Source of the DNA: Algorimicrobium hallyeonense
GTDB lineage: Bacteria; Bacteroidota; Bacteroidia; Flavobacteriales; Flavobacteriaceae
DNA: 64,000 bases
Assembly: GCF_042657385.1 (NCBI RefSeq)
Contig: NZ_JBHSLA010000007.1
Location: forward strand, 1 to 64,000
Direction: 5' to 3'
Below, piece by piece: positions 34,114 to 41,778 of this stretch. Positions within the stretch are counted from its first letter, which is position 1. Every line of letters starts with the position of its first letter. A program made the translations under genes and the position numbers. Below the pieces are notes generated by a model that saw only the letters and a list, made by a program, of their open reading frames with translations, searched no databases and was not told the DNA's origin.

Positions 34114-34141
34114 CAAATTTACATATAAATATTGACATCAA
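34114..34141 (-). promoter_or_regulatory. Candidate internal promoter for rpsD-rpoA-rplQ
   Basis: Minus strand TTG (34141-34139), 17 bp, TAAATTTG (34121-34114), a full -7 match. It would start a transcript about 100 nt before rpsD, carrying the structured leader. Confidence 0.5.
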
Positions 34142-34165
34142 CTATAAAAATATAGTTGATGTCAA
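34132..34165 (-). terminator. Strong hairpin after rpsK
   Basis: A perfect 15-bp stem, TTGACATCAACTATA with TATAGTTGATGTCAA, and a 4-nt loop, 18 bp beyond the rpsK stop. The tail on the minus strand is TATTTATA, only moderately T-rich, so it may be a partial terminator or a processing site. Confidence 0.65.
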
Positions 34166-34183
34166 ATTTAAGTTATATATAAA

Positions 34184-34567
34184 TTATACACGTCTTCTTT
34201 TTGGAGGACGACATCCATTATGTGGTAATGGTGTAACATCAATAATTTCTGTTACTTCAATACCTGCATTGTGGATAGATCGGATAGCAGATTCTCTACC
34301 ATTACCTGGACCTTTAACATACACTTTCACTTTCTTTAAGCCCGCTTCTGTTGCTACAGCTGCAGCATCTTCAGCAGCTAATTGCGCTGCATAAGGTGTG
34401 TTTTTTTTAGATCCACGGAATCCCATTTTACCTGCTGATGACCATGAAATTACATCGCCTTTTTTGTTGGTAAGGGAAACAATGATATTGTTAAATGAAG
34501 CCGTTATGTGTGCTTCACCAACAGCGTCTACTATTACTTTACGTTTTTTTGTACTTGACTTTGCCAT
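34184..34567 (-). CDS. rpsK: 30S ribosomal protein S11
   Basis: 127 aa. 'VVDAVGEAHITASFNNIIVSLT', 'KMGFRGSKKNTPYAAQ', 'VKVYVKGPGNGRESAIRSIHNAGIEVTEIIDVTPLPHNGCRPPKRRRV' is the conserved S11 core and tail. It lies on the platform of the 30S subunit near the mRNA exit. It is followed by a strong hairpin, so the alpha cluster appears divided here into rpsM-rpsK and rpsD-rpoA-rplQ. Confidence 0.97.
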   Translation of the reverse strand: MAKSSTKKRKVIVDAVGEAHITASFNNIIVSLTNKKGDVISWSSAGKMGFRGSKKNTPYAAQLAAEDAAAVATEAGLKKVKVYVKGPGNGRESAIRSIHNAGIEVTEIIDVTPLPHNGCRPPKRRRV

Positions 34568-34673
34568 ATGATTATAGTTTCTAGTTGTTAGTTTTTAGTT
34601 GTTAGAATCCTAAACATTGCTATTTCAAACAGATTCATCTAACGGCTAAACTCTAATGACTAATGTCTATTTA

Positions 34674-35048
34674 TTATTTAGTTGCCATTTTTTTGTTAGC
34701 AACAGTTTTTCTTCTACCTTTTCTAGTTCTAGAGTTGTTCTTAGTACGTTGACCACGTAATGGAAGTCCAGATCTATGACGAATACCTCTGTAACATCCA
34801 ATATCCATTAATCGCTTAATGTTTAATTGTGTTTCAGAACGTAATTCACCTTCAATAGTGAACGATCCAACAGATTCACGAATGTTTCCAATTTCGTCGT
34901 CCGTCCAATCTTGAACTTTAGTACTTTCTTCAACTTTAGCTTGTGCTAAAATTTCTTTTGCTCTACTTCTACCTATTCCATAGATATACGTAAGCGAGAT
35001 AACACCTCTTTTGTTTTTTGGTATGTCTACACCTGCAATTCTTGCCAT
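34674..35048 (-). CDS. rpsM: 30S ribosomal protein S13
   Basis: 124 aa. 'MARIAGVDIPKNKRGVISLTYIYGIGRSRA' with the H2TH region, 'RLMDIGCYRGIRHRSGLPLRGQRTKNNSRTRKG' and a basic tail. S13 contacts the 50S subunit and the P-site tRNA from the 30S head. Its ATG lies 2 bp after the rpmJ stop. A 106-bp gap with short AACTA repeats follows before rpsK. Confidence 0.97.
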   Translation of the reverse strand: MARIAGVDIPKNKRGVISLTYIYGIGRSRAKEILAQAKVEESTKVQDWTDDEIGNIRESVGSFTIEGELRSETQLNIKRLMDIGCYRGIRHRSGLPLRGQRTKNNSRTRKGRRKTVANKKMATK

Positions 35049-35050
35049 AA

Positions 35051-35167
35051 TTATCCTTGTCTTTGTTTGAATCTAGGATTCTTTTTGTTAATCACGTAAA
35101 GTCTACCCTTTCTGCGGACGATTTTACAGTCTGCACTTCTCTTTTTAACTGATGCTCTTACTTTCAT
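35051..35167 (-). CDS. rpmJ: 50S ribosomal protein L36
   Basis: A 38-aa gene: 'MKVRASVKKRSADCKIVRRK' then 'GRLYVINKKNPRFKQRQG'. It is the exact length of L36. Only one of the usual three Cys and no ligand His remain (C14 only), so this is the zinc-free form. Start ATG 35167, 13 bp after infA. L36 is the smallest protein of the large subunit. Located at the usual place between infA and rpsM. Confidence 0.95.
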   Translation of the reverse strand: MKVRASVKKRSADCKIVRRKGRLYVINKKNPRFKQRQG

Positions 35168-35180
35168 CTGTTCCTTTTTA

Positions 35181-35396
35181 TTAGTATCTATAAGTTATTC
35201 GAGCCTTCGTTAAATCGTAAGGACTCATTTCTAATTTCACTTTATCCCCTGGTAACAACTTAATGTAATGCATACGCATTTTACCAGAAATATGTGCTGT
35301 CACAATGTGACCGTTTTCTAATTCAACACGAAACATAGCATTTGATAATGCTTCTATAATTGTTCCGTCTTGTTCAATTGCTGCCTGTTTTGCCAT
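35181..35396 (-). CDS. infA: Translation initiation factor IF-1
   Basis: 71 aa, one S1-type OB domain: 'MAKQAAIEQDGTIIEALSNA', 'FRVELENGHIVTAHISGKMRMHYIKLLPGDKVKLEMSPYDL' and 'KARITYRY'. IF-1 occupies the A site during initiation. Standard place after secY, 7 bp from it. Confidence 0.97.
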   Translation of the reverse strand: MAKQAAIEQDGTIIEALSNAMFRVELENGHIVTAHISGKMRMHYIKLLPGDKVKLEMSPYDLTKARITYRY

Positions 35397-35403
35397 GGTA
35401 TAA

Positions 35404-36750
35404 TTATTGAGCTACTGCTTTTCTATTTTTACCTGTTTTCATCAAGCCATCATAATGTCTGTTTAACAAGTATGAATTTACTTGTTGCATTGTATCAATA
35501 GCCACACCCACCATAATTAAAAGTGAGGTTCCACCGAAAAACAATGCCCATCCAGATTGTACACTCATAAGTTTAACGATAATCGCCGGGAACACAGCAA
35601 TAAGTGCTAAAAAGATAGAGCCAGGTAAGGTTATTTGCGACATAACTTTATCTAAATATTCAGATGTTTCTGTTCCTGGACGGATGCCTGGAATAAAACC
35701 ACCACTACGCTTTAAGTCATCTGCCATTTTATTGGTAGGTACTGTAATTGCCGTATAAAAATATGTAAATACTATAATTAATAATGCAAATACTAAATTA
35801 TACCAGAAACCAAATATGTCTGCAAAGTTAGTTGCCATCCATTGTCCAGTTGCCGTATCTTTCAAGAAGGATGATCCACCAATTAAACTTGGTACGAACA
35901 TAATAGCTTGTGCAAATATAATTGGCATAACTCCTGAAGCATTAAGCTTTAAAGGAATATACTGTCTAGATCCAAATACGTTTTTCTCATAACCACCAGA
36001 GGCCGTTCTTCTTGCGTATTGCACCGCAATTTTTCTAACTCCCATGACCAGCATGATTGAAGCCAAAATAATTAGCAACCAGATTACCAATTCAAAAAGA
36101 ATTAGCATAACACTGTTTGATTCTAATCTTGAAGATGCGTTTAGCAAAAAGTTTTTAGGTAATGTAGCAATAATACCCACCATAATTAATAATGAAATAC
36201 CATTACCAATTCCTTTATCCGTAATTTTTTCACCTAACCACATCGCGAAGATACAACCAGTTACTAAAATGATAACAGATGAGAAATAAAACAAACCGCC
36301 TTGACCTAATAAGAATGCCGTTGGTGGAATTCCTAAAGCTGGTAAACTTGCTAAATATCCTGGAGCTTGAACCAAACAAATAGCAATGGTTAACCATCGT
36401 GTTATTTGATTAATTTTCTTTTGTCCACTAGCACCTTCTTTTTGTAATTTTTGCAAATACGGAATAGCAATTCCCATTAACTGAACTACAATAGAAGCCG
36501 AGATATAAGGCATAATACCCAATGCAAAAACAGAAGCATTTGCAAACGCACCTCCTGTAAAAGCATTTAATAAACCTAATAAACCGTCTTCAGTACTACC
36601 TTGTAAACCTTCTAATTGCGCCGCATCAATACCAGGTAATACAACCTGTGCACCAAAACGATAAACTAATAAAAGACCTAAAGTAACAATAATTCTGTTT
36701 CTTAATTCTTCTATTTTCCAAACATTTTTTAATGTCTCAATAAATTTCAT
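35404..36750 (-). CDS. secY: Protein translocase subunit SecY
   Basis: 448 aa with ten transmembrane helices, the pore of the Sec channel in the inner membrane. 'LGLLLVYRFGAQVVLPGID' begins the first helix; 'LGIMPYISASIVVQLM' is the signature segment around helix 2; 'ADDLKRSGGFIPGIRPGTETSEYLDKVMSQITLPGS' is the conserved cytosolic loop and helix 8. SecE and SecG are not in the window. Gene lies after rplO, 14 bp apart, as in most bacteria. Confidence 0.97.
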   Translation of the reverse strand: MKFIETLKNVWKIEELRNRIIVTLGLLLVYRFGAQVVLPGIDAAQLEGLQGSTEDGLLGLLNAFTGGAFANASVFALGIMPYISASIVVQLMGIAIPYLQKLQKEGASGQKKINQITRWLTIAICLVQAPGYLASLPALGIPPTAFLLGQGGLFYFSSVIILVTGCIFAMWLGEKITDKGIGNGISLLIMVGIIATLPKNFLLNASSRLESNSVMLILFELVIWLLIILASIMLVMGVRKIAVQYARRTASGGYEKNVFGSRQYIPLKLNASGVMPIIFAQAIMFVPSLIGGSSFLKDTATGQWMATNFADIFGFWYNLVFALLIIVFTYFYTAITVPTNKMADDLKRSGGFIPGIRPGTETSEYLDKVMSQITLPGSIFLALIAVFPAIIVKLMSVQSGWALFFGGTSLLIMVGVAIDTMQQVNSYLLNRHYDGLMKTGKNRKAVAQ

Positions 36751-36764
36751 GCGCTTAAATTAGA

Positions 36765-37217
36765 TTATAAAGTTACTACTTCACCTCCTGCAGCTTCTAT
36801 AGCAGCTTTTGCTGAAGCGGTAAACTTATGTGCAGATACTTTTAATTTTGCTTTTAATTCTCCACGTCCCATAATCTTAACAAGATCATTCTTGTTAATT
36901 AGACCAAGAGTCATTAGAGTTTCAAAATCTACTGTATCTTTAATTTTCTTATCGTCAACCAATTGTTGAAGCGTATCCAGGTTTACACCTTGATGCTCTA
37001 TCCGATTGATATTCGTAAAGCCAAACTTAGGAACACGTCTTTGAAGTGGCATTTGACCACCTTCAAAACCTATTTTCTTAGAATAACCAGAACGAGATTT
37101 TGCTCCTTTGTGACCACGAGTTGCCGTACCACCTTTTCCAGAACCTTGTCCTCTACCTATTCTTTTACCTTGACTTTTAACTGAACCTTCTGCAGGTTTT
37201 AAATTACTTAAATCCAT
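36765..37217 (-). CDS. rplO: 50S ribosomal protein L15
   Basis: 150 aa. 'MDLSNLKPAEGSVKSQGKRIGRGQGSGKGGTATRGHKGAKSR' style glycine-rich basic N-terminus, and the conserved C-terminal 'KVSAHKFTASAKAAIEAAGGEV'. L15 is a late assembly organiser of the 50S subunit. Between rpmD and secY. Confidence 0.97.
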   Translation of the reverse strand: MDLSNLKPAEGSVKSQGKRIGRGQGSGKGGTATRGHKGAKSRSGYSKKIGFEGGQMPLQRRVPKFGFTNINRIEHQGVNLDTLQQLVDDKKIKDTVDFETLMTLGLINKNDLVKIMGRGELKAKLKVSAHKFTASAKAAIEAAGGEVVTL

Positions 37218-37228
37218 TTTTCAGTATT

Positions 37229-37411
37229 TTATTTTGTTTCTTCAACAGAAACTAAATGTGAAACTTTAGCTACCATACCAAGGATATTTGGTGAGGCTTC
37301 GTGCTCTACAACTTGACCAATTTTTTTAAGACCAAGAGCTTCTAAAGTTCTTTTTTGTCTTAATGTACGATTGATTGCGCTTTTAACTTTTGTTACTTTT
37401 ATCTTTGCCAT
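37229..37411 (-). CDS. rpmD: 50S ribosomal protein L30
   Basis: 60 aa, normal for bacterial L30: 'KIKVTKVKSAINRTLRQKRTLEALGLKKIGQVVEHEASPNILGMVAKVSHLV'. It sits on the 50S solvent side. Follows rpsE by 5 bp. Confidence 0.96.
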   Translation of the reverse strand: MAKIKVTKVKSAINRTLRQKRTLEALGLKKIGQVVEHEASPNILGMVAKVSHLVSVEETK

Positions 37412-37416
37412 CGTTC

Positions 37417-37941
37417 TTATCCTTTAAATACTTTTTCAAGAGAAATACCTCTATCACGAGCAATTGTTTTAGCGTCTCTTAATTGCAATAATGCATCAAA
37501 AGTTGCTTTTACAACGTTATGTGGGTTAGATGAACCTTGAGATTTTGATAATACATCATGAACTCCTACTGCTTCCAAAACTGTTCTCACAGCTCCACCA
37601 GCAATAACTCCTGTACCAGGAGCCGCAGGAATAATGTTTACTCTTGCTCCACCATATTTACCTTTTTGTTCGTGTGGTAACGTTCCTTTTACAATAGGGA
37701 TACGCACTAAATTTTTCTTAGCATCTTCAATTGCTTTTGCAATTGCACTAGCCACATCTTTAGATTTACCTAATCCTTGACCAACGACACCTGCTTCATT
37801 TCCAACAACAACAATTGCTGAAAATCCGAATGCTCTACCACCTTTAGTTACTTTTGTAACTCTCTGTACTCCAACTAAACGATCTTTAAGATCTAATCCA
37901 CTTGGTTTTACTAGCTCTGCGCTTTTGTATTTTTGATACAT
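37417..37941 (-). CDS. rpsE: 30S ribosomal protein S5
   Basis: 174 aa. 'LKDRLVGVQRVTKVTKGGRAFGFSAIVVVGN' (double-stranded RNA-binding domain) and 'HEQKGKYGGARVNIIPAAPGTGVIAGGAVRTVLEAVGVHDVLSKSQGSSNPHNVVKATFDAL'. S5 helps form the mRNA entry tunnel and decoding fidelity depends on it. Seven bases after rplR. Confidence 0.97.
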   Translation of the reverse strand: MYQKYKSAELVKPSGLDLKDRLVGVQRVTKVTKGGRAFGFSAIVVVGNEAGVVGQGLGKSKDVASAIAKAIEDAKKNLVRIPIVKGTLPHEQKGKYGGARVNIIPAAPGTGVIAGGAVRTVLEAVGVHDVLSKSQGSSNPHNVVKATFDALLQLRDAKTIARDRGISLEKVFKG

Positions 37942-37947
37942 AATTTC

Positions 37948-38304
37948 TTAAAATTTAAGTCCTGCTTCTCTAGCACCTTCTGCTAATGATTTTACTCTTC
38001 CATGATATAAATATCCACCTCTATCAAAAGAAATAGTATCTACACCCGCTTTAAGGGCTTTTTCAGCAACAGATTTTCCTACTAATGTAGCAACCTCTGC
38101 TTTTGTACCTTTTGCAGAACTAATGTCCTTATCTCTTGAAGATGCTGCACTGATAGTTTTACCAGTCACGTCATCTACAACTTGTGCATAAATTTCTTTA
38201 TTGCTTCTGAAAACAGATAATCTTGGTCTAGCTTCTGTACCAGAAACTACCTTACGAACTCTGCTTTTTATTCTTAATCGTCTTTCGTTCTTTGTTAATG
38301 CCAT
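37948..38304 (-). CDS. rplR: 50S ribosomal protein L18
   Basis: 118 aa. 'RLRIKSRVRKVVSGTEARPRLSVFRSNKEIYAQVVDD', and 'FDRGGYLYHGRVKSLAEGAREAGLKF' end. L18 binds 5S rRNA at the central protuberance together with L5. Confidence 0.97.
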   Translation of the reverse strand: MALTKNERRLRIKSRVRKVVSGTEARPRLSVFRSNKEIYAQVVDDVTGKTISAASSRDKDISSAKGTKAEVATLVGKSVAEKALKAGVDTISFDRGGYLYHGRVKSLAEGAREAGLKF

Positions 38305-38314
38305 AACTTACTTA

Positions 38315-38857
38315 TTAAGCTGATTTACCTGCTTTTCTTCTTAATTCTTCGCCAACAAACTTCACACCTTTTCCTTTATAAGGCTCAGGTGGTCTAAAGC
38401 CGCGAATTTTAGCAGCTACTTGACCAACAAGTTGTTTATCATGAGAAGTTAATTTAATGATTGGATTTTTACCTTTATCTGAAATAGTTTCAACACTTAC
38501 TTCTGGAGCAATGTCTAATACTATGTTATGAGAAAAACCTAAAGCTAAATCAAGTTTCTGACCTTGATTACTTGCTCTATATCCAACACCTACTAACTCT
38601 AAATTTTTTGTCCATCCATTAGATACACCTTCAACCATATTATTGATAAGTGATCTATAAAGACCATGTTTTGCTTTTTCGTTTTTCTTATCAGAAGAAC
38701 GCTCAACTATAACATTTCCTTCTTCAACTTTAATTGTTACATCAGAAAATTCTTGTGATAATTCACCTAATTTTCCTTTAACTGTAACCACGTTATTGTT
38801 GATTTCAACTGTAACTCCTGCTGGAATTACTACTGGGTTATTACCTATTCTTGACAT
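38315..38857 (-). CDS. rplF: 50S ribosomal protein L6
   Basis: 180 aa, the two duplicated L6 domains: 'MSRIGNNPVVIPAGVTVEI' and 'LELVGVGYRASNQGQKLDLALGFSH'. C-terminal signature 'AAKIRGFRPPEPYKGKGVKF' is complete. Lies near the factor-binding site of the 50S. Confidence 0.97.
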   Translation of the reverse strand: MSRIGNNPVVIPAGVTVEINNNVVTVKGKLGELSQEFSDVTIKVEEGNVIVERSSDKKNEKAKHGLYRSLINNMVEGVSNGWTKNLELVGVGYRASNQGQKLDLALGFSHNIVLDIAPEVSVETISDKGKNPIIKLTSHDKQLVGQVAAKIRGFRPPEPYKGKGVKFVGEELRRKAGKSA

Positions 38858-38876
38858 GTTCTATAGTCTTTTTTAA

Positions 38877-39275
38877 TTAGTAAACGTAACAAAGTACTTC
38901 ACCTCCTACATTATCTCTTTGTGCTTGTTTGCCTGTCATTACACCATGTGATGTAGAAACAATAGCAATACCAAGACCATTAAGAATTCTAGGAAGCTCT
39001 TTTGAACTTGCGTACTTACGTAAACCTGGTTTACTTATTCTTTGAATCTTCTTAATTACAGGTTCTTTCGTTTCCTTGTTGTATTTAAGGGCTATTTTAA
39101 TAGTTCCTTGTACAGCTGAATCTTCAAACTTGTAACTTAAAATATATCCTTGATCGAATAATATTTTAGTGATTTCTTTCTTTAAATTAGAAGCAGGTAT
39201 TTCTACTACTCTGTGGTTTGCACTCACAGCATTTCTAATTCGTGTTAAATAATCCGCGATTGGATCTGTAGTCAT
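38877..39275 (-). CDS. rpsH: 30S ribosomal protein S8
   Basis: 132 aa from ATG 39275. The frame is open 19 codons further upstream (to 39332) but that part would overlap the rpsN end and is unlike S8, so it is rejected. 'MTTDPIADYLTRIRNAVSANH', 'SKPGLRKYASSKELPRILNGLGIAIVSTSHGVMTGKQAQRDNVGGEVLCYVY' is the full S8 pattern. S8 binds the central domain of 16S rRNA and in some bacteria represses the spc operon. Confidence 0.96.
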   Translation of the reverse strand: MTTDPIADYLTRIRNAVSANHRVVEIPASNLKKEITKILFDQGYILSYKFEDSAVQGTIKIALKYNKETKEPVIKKIQRISKPGLRKYASSKELPRILNGLGIAIVSTSHGVMTGKQAQRDNVGGEVLCYVY

Positions 39276-39342
39276 AATTATAAATTTGCGGTAACGGTTT
39301 TCAATCTTTTTTAGGATTAAACCTGAAACCAATTAATATTTT

Positions 39343-39612
39343 TTACCAACTTGCTTTTCTAACACCAGGTATTAAACCTTGGTTAGCCATTTCTCTAAAC
39401 ATTACACGAGAAATACCAAATGTTCTCATATAACCTTTAGGTCTTCCTGTAAGCTTACAACGGTTATGTTGACGCACAGGCGAGGCATTTTTTGGTAACC
39501 TTTGTAGTGCTTCATAATCGCCAGCTTCTTTTAAAGCTTTGCGCTTTTCAGCATATTTAGCTACTGTTTTTGCTCTCTTTACCTCACGGGCTTTCATTGA
39601 TTCTTTAGCCAT
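39343..39612 (-). CDS. rpsN: 30S ribosomal protein S14
   Basis: 89 aa, the longer zinc-free type: 'MAKESMKAREVKRAKTVAKYAEKRK', 'RLPKNASPVRQHNRCKLTGRPKGYMRTFGISRVMFREMANQGLIPGVRKASW'. Only one Cys remains in the usual zinc region. Located in the 30S head. Confidence 0.97.
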   Translation of the reverse strand: MAKESMKAREVKRAKTVAKYAEKRKALKEAGDYEALQRLPKNASPVRQHNRCKLTGRPKGYMRTFGISRVMFREMANQGLIPGVRKASW

Positions 39613-39615
39613 ATC

Positions 39616-40167
39616 TTAATTTTTTTGAAAAGGTAATCCTAATTCGGTTAATAGTGATTTTGCTTCTTTATCAGTATCCGCATTGGTTACAAAAGTAATA
39701 TCCATACCTGAAATTTTATTCACTTTATCAATGTCAATTTCTGGAAAGATAATTTGTTCTGTAATTCCTAAATTGTAGTTTCCTCTACCGTCAAAACCGG
39801 TTGCTTTAACACCATTAAAATCTCTTACTCGTGGTAAAGCTGAAGTTACTAAACGATCTAAAAATTCGTACATTTTCTCACCACGTAAAGTTACTTTAGC
39901 ACCAATTGGCATTCCTTTACGTAATTTAAATGATGCAACATCCTTTTTTGAGATGGTTGCTATTGCACGTTGTCCTGTTATAGTCGTTAATTCTTCCACT
40001 GCGTGGTCAATTAACTTTTTGTCTGCAACTGCTGCACCTACACCTTTAGATAATACTATCTTTTGTAGTTTAGGCACTTGCATAACATTGTTATAACCAA
40101 ATTCATCCTTAAGAGCTGCAATTATTCTGCTGTTGTACTCTTCTTTAAGTCTCGGTGTATATCCCAT
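39616..40167 (-). CDS. rplE: 50S ribosomal protein L5
   Basis: 183 aa. 'MQVPKLQKIVLSKGVGAA', 'GMPIGAKVTLRGEKMYEFLDRLV', and 'LGITEQIIFPEIDIDKV.KISGMDITFVTNADTDKEAKSLL'. L5 binds 5S rRNA and contacts the P-site tRNA. Four bases before rpsN. Confidence 0.97.
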   Translation of the reverse strand: MGYTPRLKEEYNSRIIAALKDEFGYNNVMQVPKLQKIVLSKGVGAAVADKKLIDHAVEELTTITGQRAIATISKKDVASFKLRKGMPIGAKVTLRGEKMYEFLDRLVTSALPRVRDFNGVKATGFDGRGNYNLGITEQIIFPEIDIDKVNKISGMDITFVTNADTDKEAKSLLTELGLPFQKN

Positions 40168-40169
40168 AA

Positions 40170-40493
40170 CTATATTACTTCATTTGATTTTTTAGAAAAT
40201 CTCACTTTTTTGTCGCCTTCCATTCTATATCCTACACGTGTCTCTTCACCTTTAGCGGTTAATAAAGACAAGTTAGAAATATGAATAGCTGCTTCTTTTT
40301 CAACGATTCCTCCTTGAGGACTTTGTGCACTTGGTTTCATATGTTTTTTCACCATGTTCACACCCTCAACAATCGCCTTGTTCTTATCTATTAATACCTT
40401 TAGTACTTTACCTTCAGATCCTTTATGGTCTCCAGCATTAACTTTTACGGTATCTCCTGATTTAATTTTAAGCTTTGTCATTTTATTTTTCAT
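40170..40493 (-). CDS. rplX: 50S ribosomal protein L24
   Basis: 107 aa as read from ATG 40493, or 103 aa from ATG 40481. 'MTKLKIKSGDTVKVNAGDHKGSEGKVLKVLIDKNKAIVEGVN' is the KOW domain start and favours the second ATG. The first ATG overlaps the rplN stop by one base (TAATG-type), which would allow translational coupling. L24 helps to begin 50S assembly. Confidence 0.94.
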   Translation of the reverse strand: MKNKMTKLKIKSGDTVKVNAGDHKGSEGKVLKVLIDKNKAIVEGVNMVKKHMKPSAQSPQGGIVEKEAAIHISNLSLLTAKGEETRVGYRMEGDKKVRFSKKSNEVI

Positions 40494-40861
40494 TAAAGCA
40501 CTTCAGGTGCTAATGATACAATTTTCATGAATTGTTTATCACGAAGTTCTCTAGCAACAGGACCAAATACACGTGTTCCTCTCATTTCACCCGTTGGGTT
40601 TAATAAAACACATGCGTTATCATCAAATCTAATATAAGATCCGTCTGGTCTTCTTACTTCTTTCTTAGTACGTACGACAACTGCAGTAGAAACAGCACCT
40701 TTTTTAATGCTTCCATTAGGTGTTGCATCTTTAACGGAAACAACTATTTTGTCTCCTACAGAAGCGTATCTTCTTTTAGTACCACCTAGTACACGAATGG
40801 TTAAAACCTCTTTCGCTCCGGTGTTATCAGCTACTTTTAATCTTGATTCAGTCTGTAACAT
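40493..40861 (-). CDS. rplN: 50S ribosomal protein L14
   Basis: 122 aa. 'MLQTESRLKVADNTGAKEVLTIRVLGGTKRRYASVGDKIVVSVKDA' and 'RFDDNACVLLNPTGEMRGTRVFGPVARELR' are the conserved L14 signatures. It forms an intersubunit bridge. Confidence 0.97.
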   Translation of the reverse strand: MLQTESRLKVADNTGAKEVLTIRVLGGTKRRYASVGDKIVVSVKDATPNGSIKKGAVSTAVVVRTKKEVRRPDGSYIRFDDNACVLLNPTGEMRGTRVFGPVARELRDKQFMKIVSLAPEVL

Positions 40862-40863
40862 AA

Positions 40864-41121
40864 TTACTTCGCTCTTTCAATTATTTCAACTAATCTCCAA
40901 CATTTAGATTTACTCATAGGTCGTGTTTCCATGATCTTTACAGTATCTCCAACGTTACAATCGTTCGTTTCATCGTGTGCAACATATTTCTTTGTTTTCA
41001 ACACGAATTTTCCATACATAGGATGTTTTACTTTCTTAACTTCAGCTACCACAATAGATTTCTGCATCTTATTACTAGTAACAATTCCTACACGTTCTTT
41101 TCTTAAATTTCTTGTTTCCAT
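40864..41121 (-). CDS. rpsQ: 30S ribosomal protein S17
   Basis: 85 aa, OB fold: 'RKERVGIVTSNKMQKSIVVAEVKKVKHPMYGKFVLKTKKYVAHDETNDCNVGDTVKIMETRPMSKSKCWRLVEII'. Binds the 5' domain of 16S rRNA. Two bases before rplN. Confidence 0.97.
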   Translation of the reverse strand: METRNLRKERVGIVTSNKMQKSIVVAEVKKVKHPMYGKFVLKTKKYVAHDETNDCNVGDTVKIMETRPMSKSKCWRLVEIIERAK

Positions 41122-41133
41122 CTTTCTGCAGAA

Positions 41134-41325
41134 TTATTGTAATTCTCTTTTGGTTAATTCTGTCGCAATTCTTGCTACGGTTCTTCTTGCAGAACGCAAC
41201 TGAATTGGATTTTCTAGAGGCGAAATTGCATGAGCCATTTTCATTTCTGAATAACTCTTTGTTGTCTCACCAAGTTTCTCTTGTAACTCGGCTACAGATA
41301 ATTCTTTAATTTCTGATTGTTTCAT
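41134..41325 (-). CDS. rpmC: 50S ribosomal protein L29
   Basis: 63 aa, two long helices: 'MKQSEIKELSVAELQEKLGE' and 'PIQLRSARRTVARIATELTKRE'. L29 is at the exit tunnel and helps dock chaperones and the signal recognition particle. Confidence 0.96.
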   Translation of the reverse strand: MKQSEIKELSVAELQEKLGETTKSYSEMKMAHAISPLENPIQLRSARRTVARIATELTKRELQ

Positions 41326-41338
41326 AGTATCAAATAAA

Positions 41339-41758
41339 TTATGCTTCGTAATCTCTAGCGATTATAAATTTAGTTTTAACTGGCAATTTCTGTGCTGCCA
41401 ATCGTAATGCTTCCTTTGCAACGTCTAGTGGTACACCACCTACTTCAAAAAGTACGCGACCTGGCTTAACTACTGCTACCCAATATTCCACGGCACCTTT
41501 ACCTTTACCCATACGTACTTCAAGAGGTTTCTTTGTAATAGGCTTGTCTGGAAAAATTTTAATCCAGATAGATCCTTCTCTCTTCATGAAACGTGTAGCG
41601 GCAATACGTGCTGCTTCAATTTGACGTGCTGTAACAAAGCTTGTGTCCATTGATTTTATACCAAAGGTTCCGCTAGATAGTAAATGCCCTCTTCCGGCAT
41701 TACCTTTCATACGTCCTTTTTGTTGCTTACGAAATTTTGTTCTTTTAGGCTGTAACAT
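41339..41758 (-). CDS. rplP: 50S ribosomal protein L16
   Basis: 139 aa. 'MLQPKRTKFRKQQKGRMKGNAGRG', 'ARIAATRFMKREGSIWIKIFPDKPITKKPLEVRMGKGKGAVEYWVAVVKPGRVLFEVGGV' are conserved; the 'KP.E.RMGKGKG' loop approaches the A-site tRNA elbow. Located between rpsC and rpmC. Confidence 0.97.
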   Translation of the reverse strand: MLQPKRTKFRKQQKGRMKGNAGRGHLLSSGTFGIKSMDTSFVTARQIEAARIAATRFMKREGSIWIKIFPDKPITKKPLEVRMGKGKGAVEYWVAVVKPGRVLFEVGGVPLDVAKEALRLAAQKLPVKTKFIIARDYEA

Positions 41759-41778
41759 TCTTTCTTTTCTTTAAACGA

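Noticed and set aside
34132..34165. 15-bp inverted repeat considered as an insertion-sequence end
   Set aside because: Its loop is 4 bp and it sits directly behind rpsK; a hairpin in RNA is the simpler reading.
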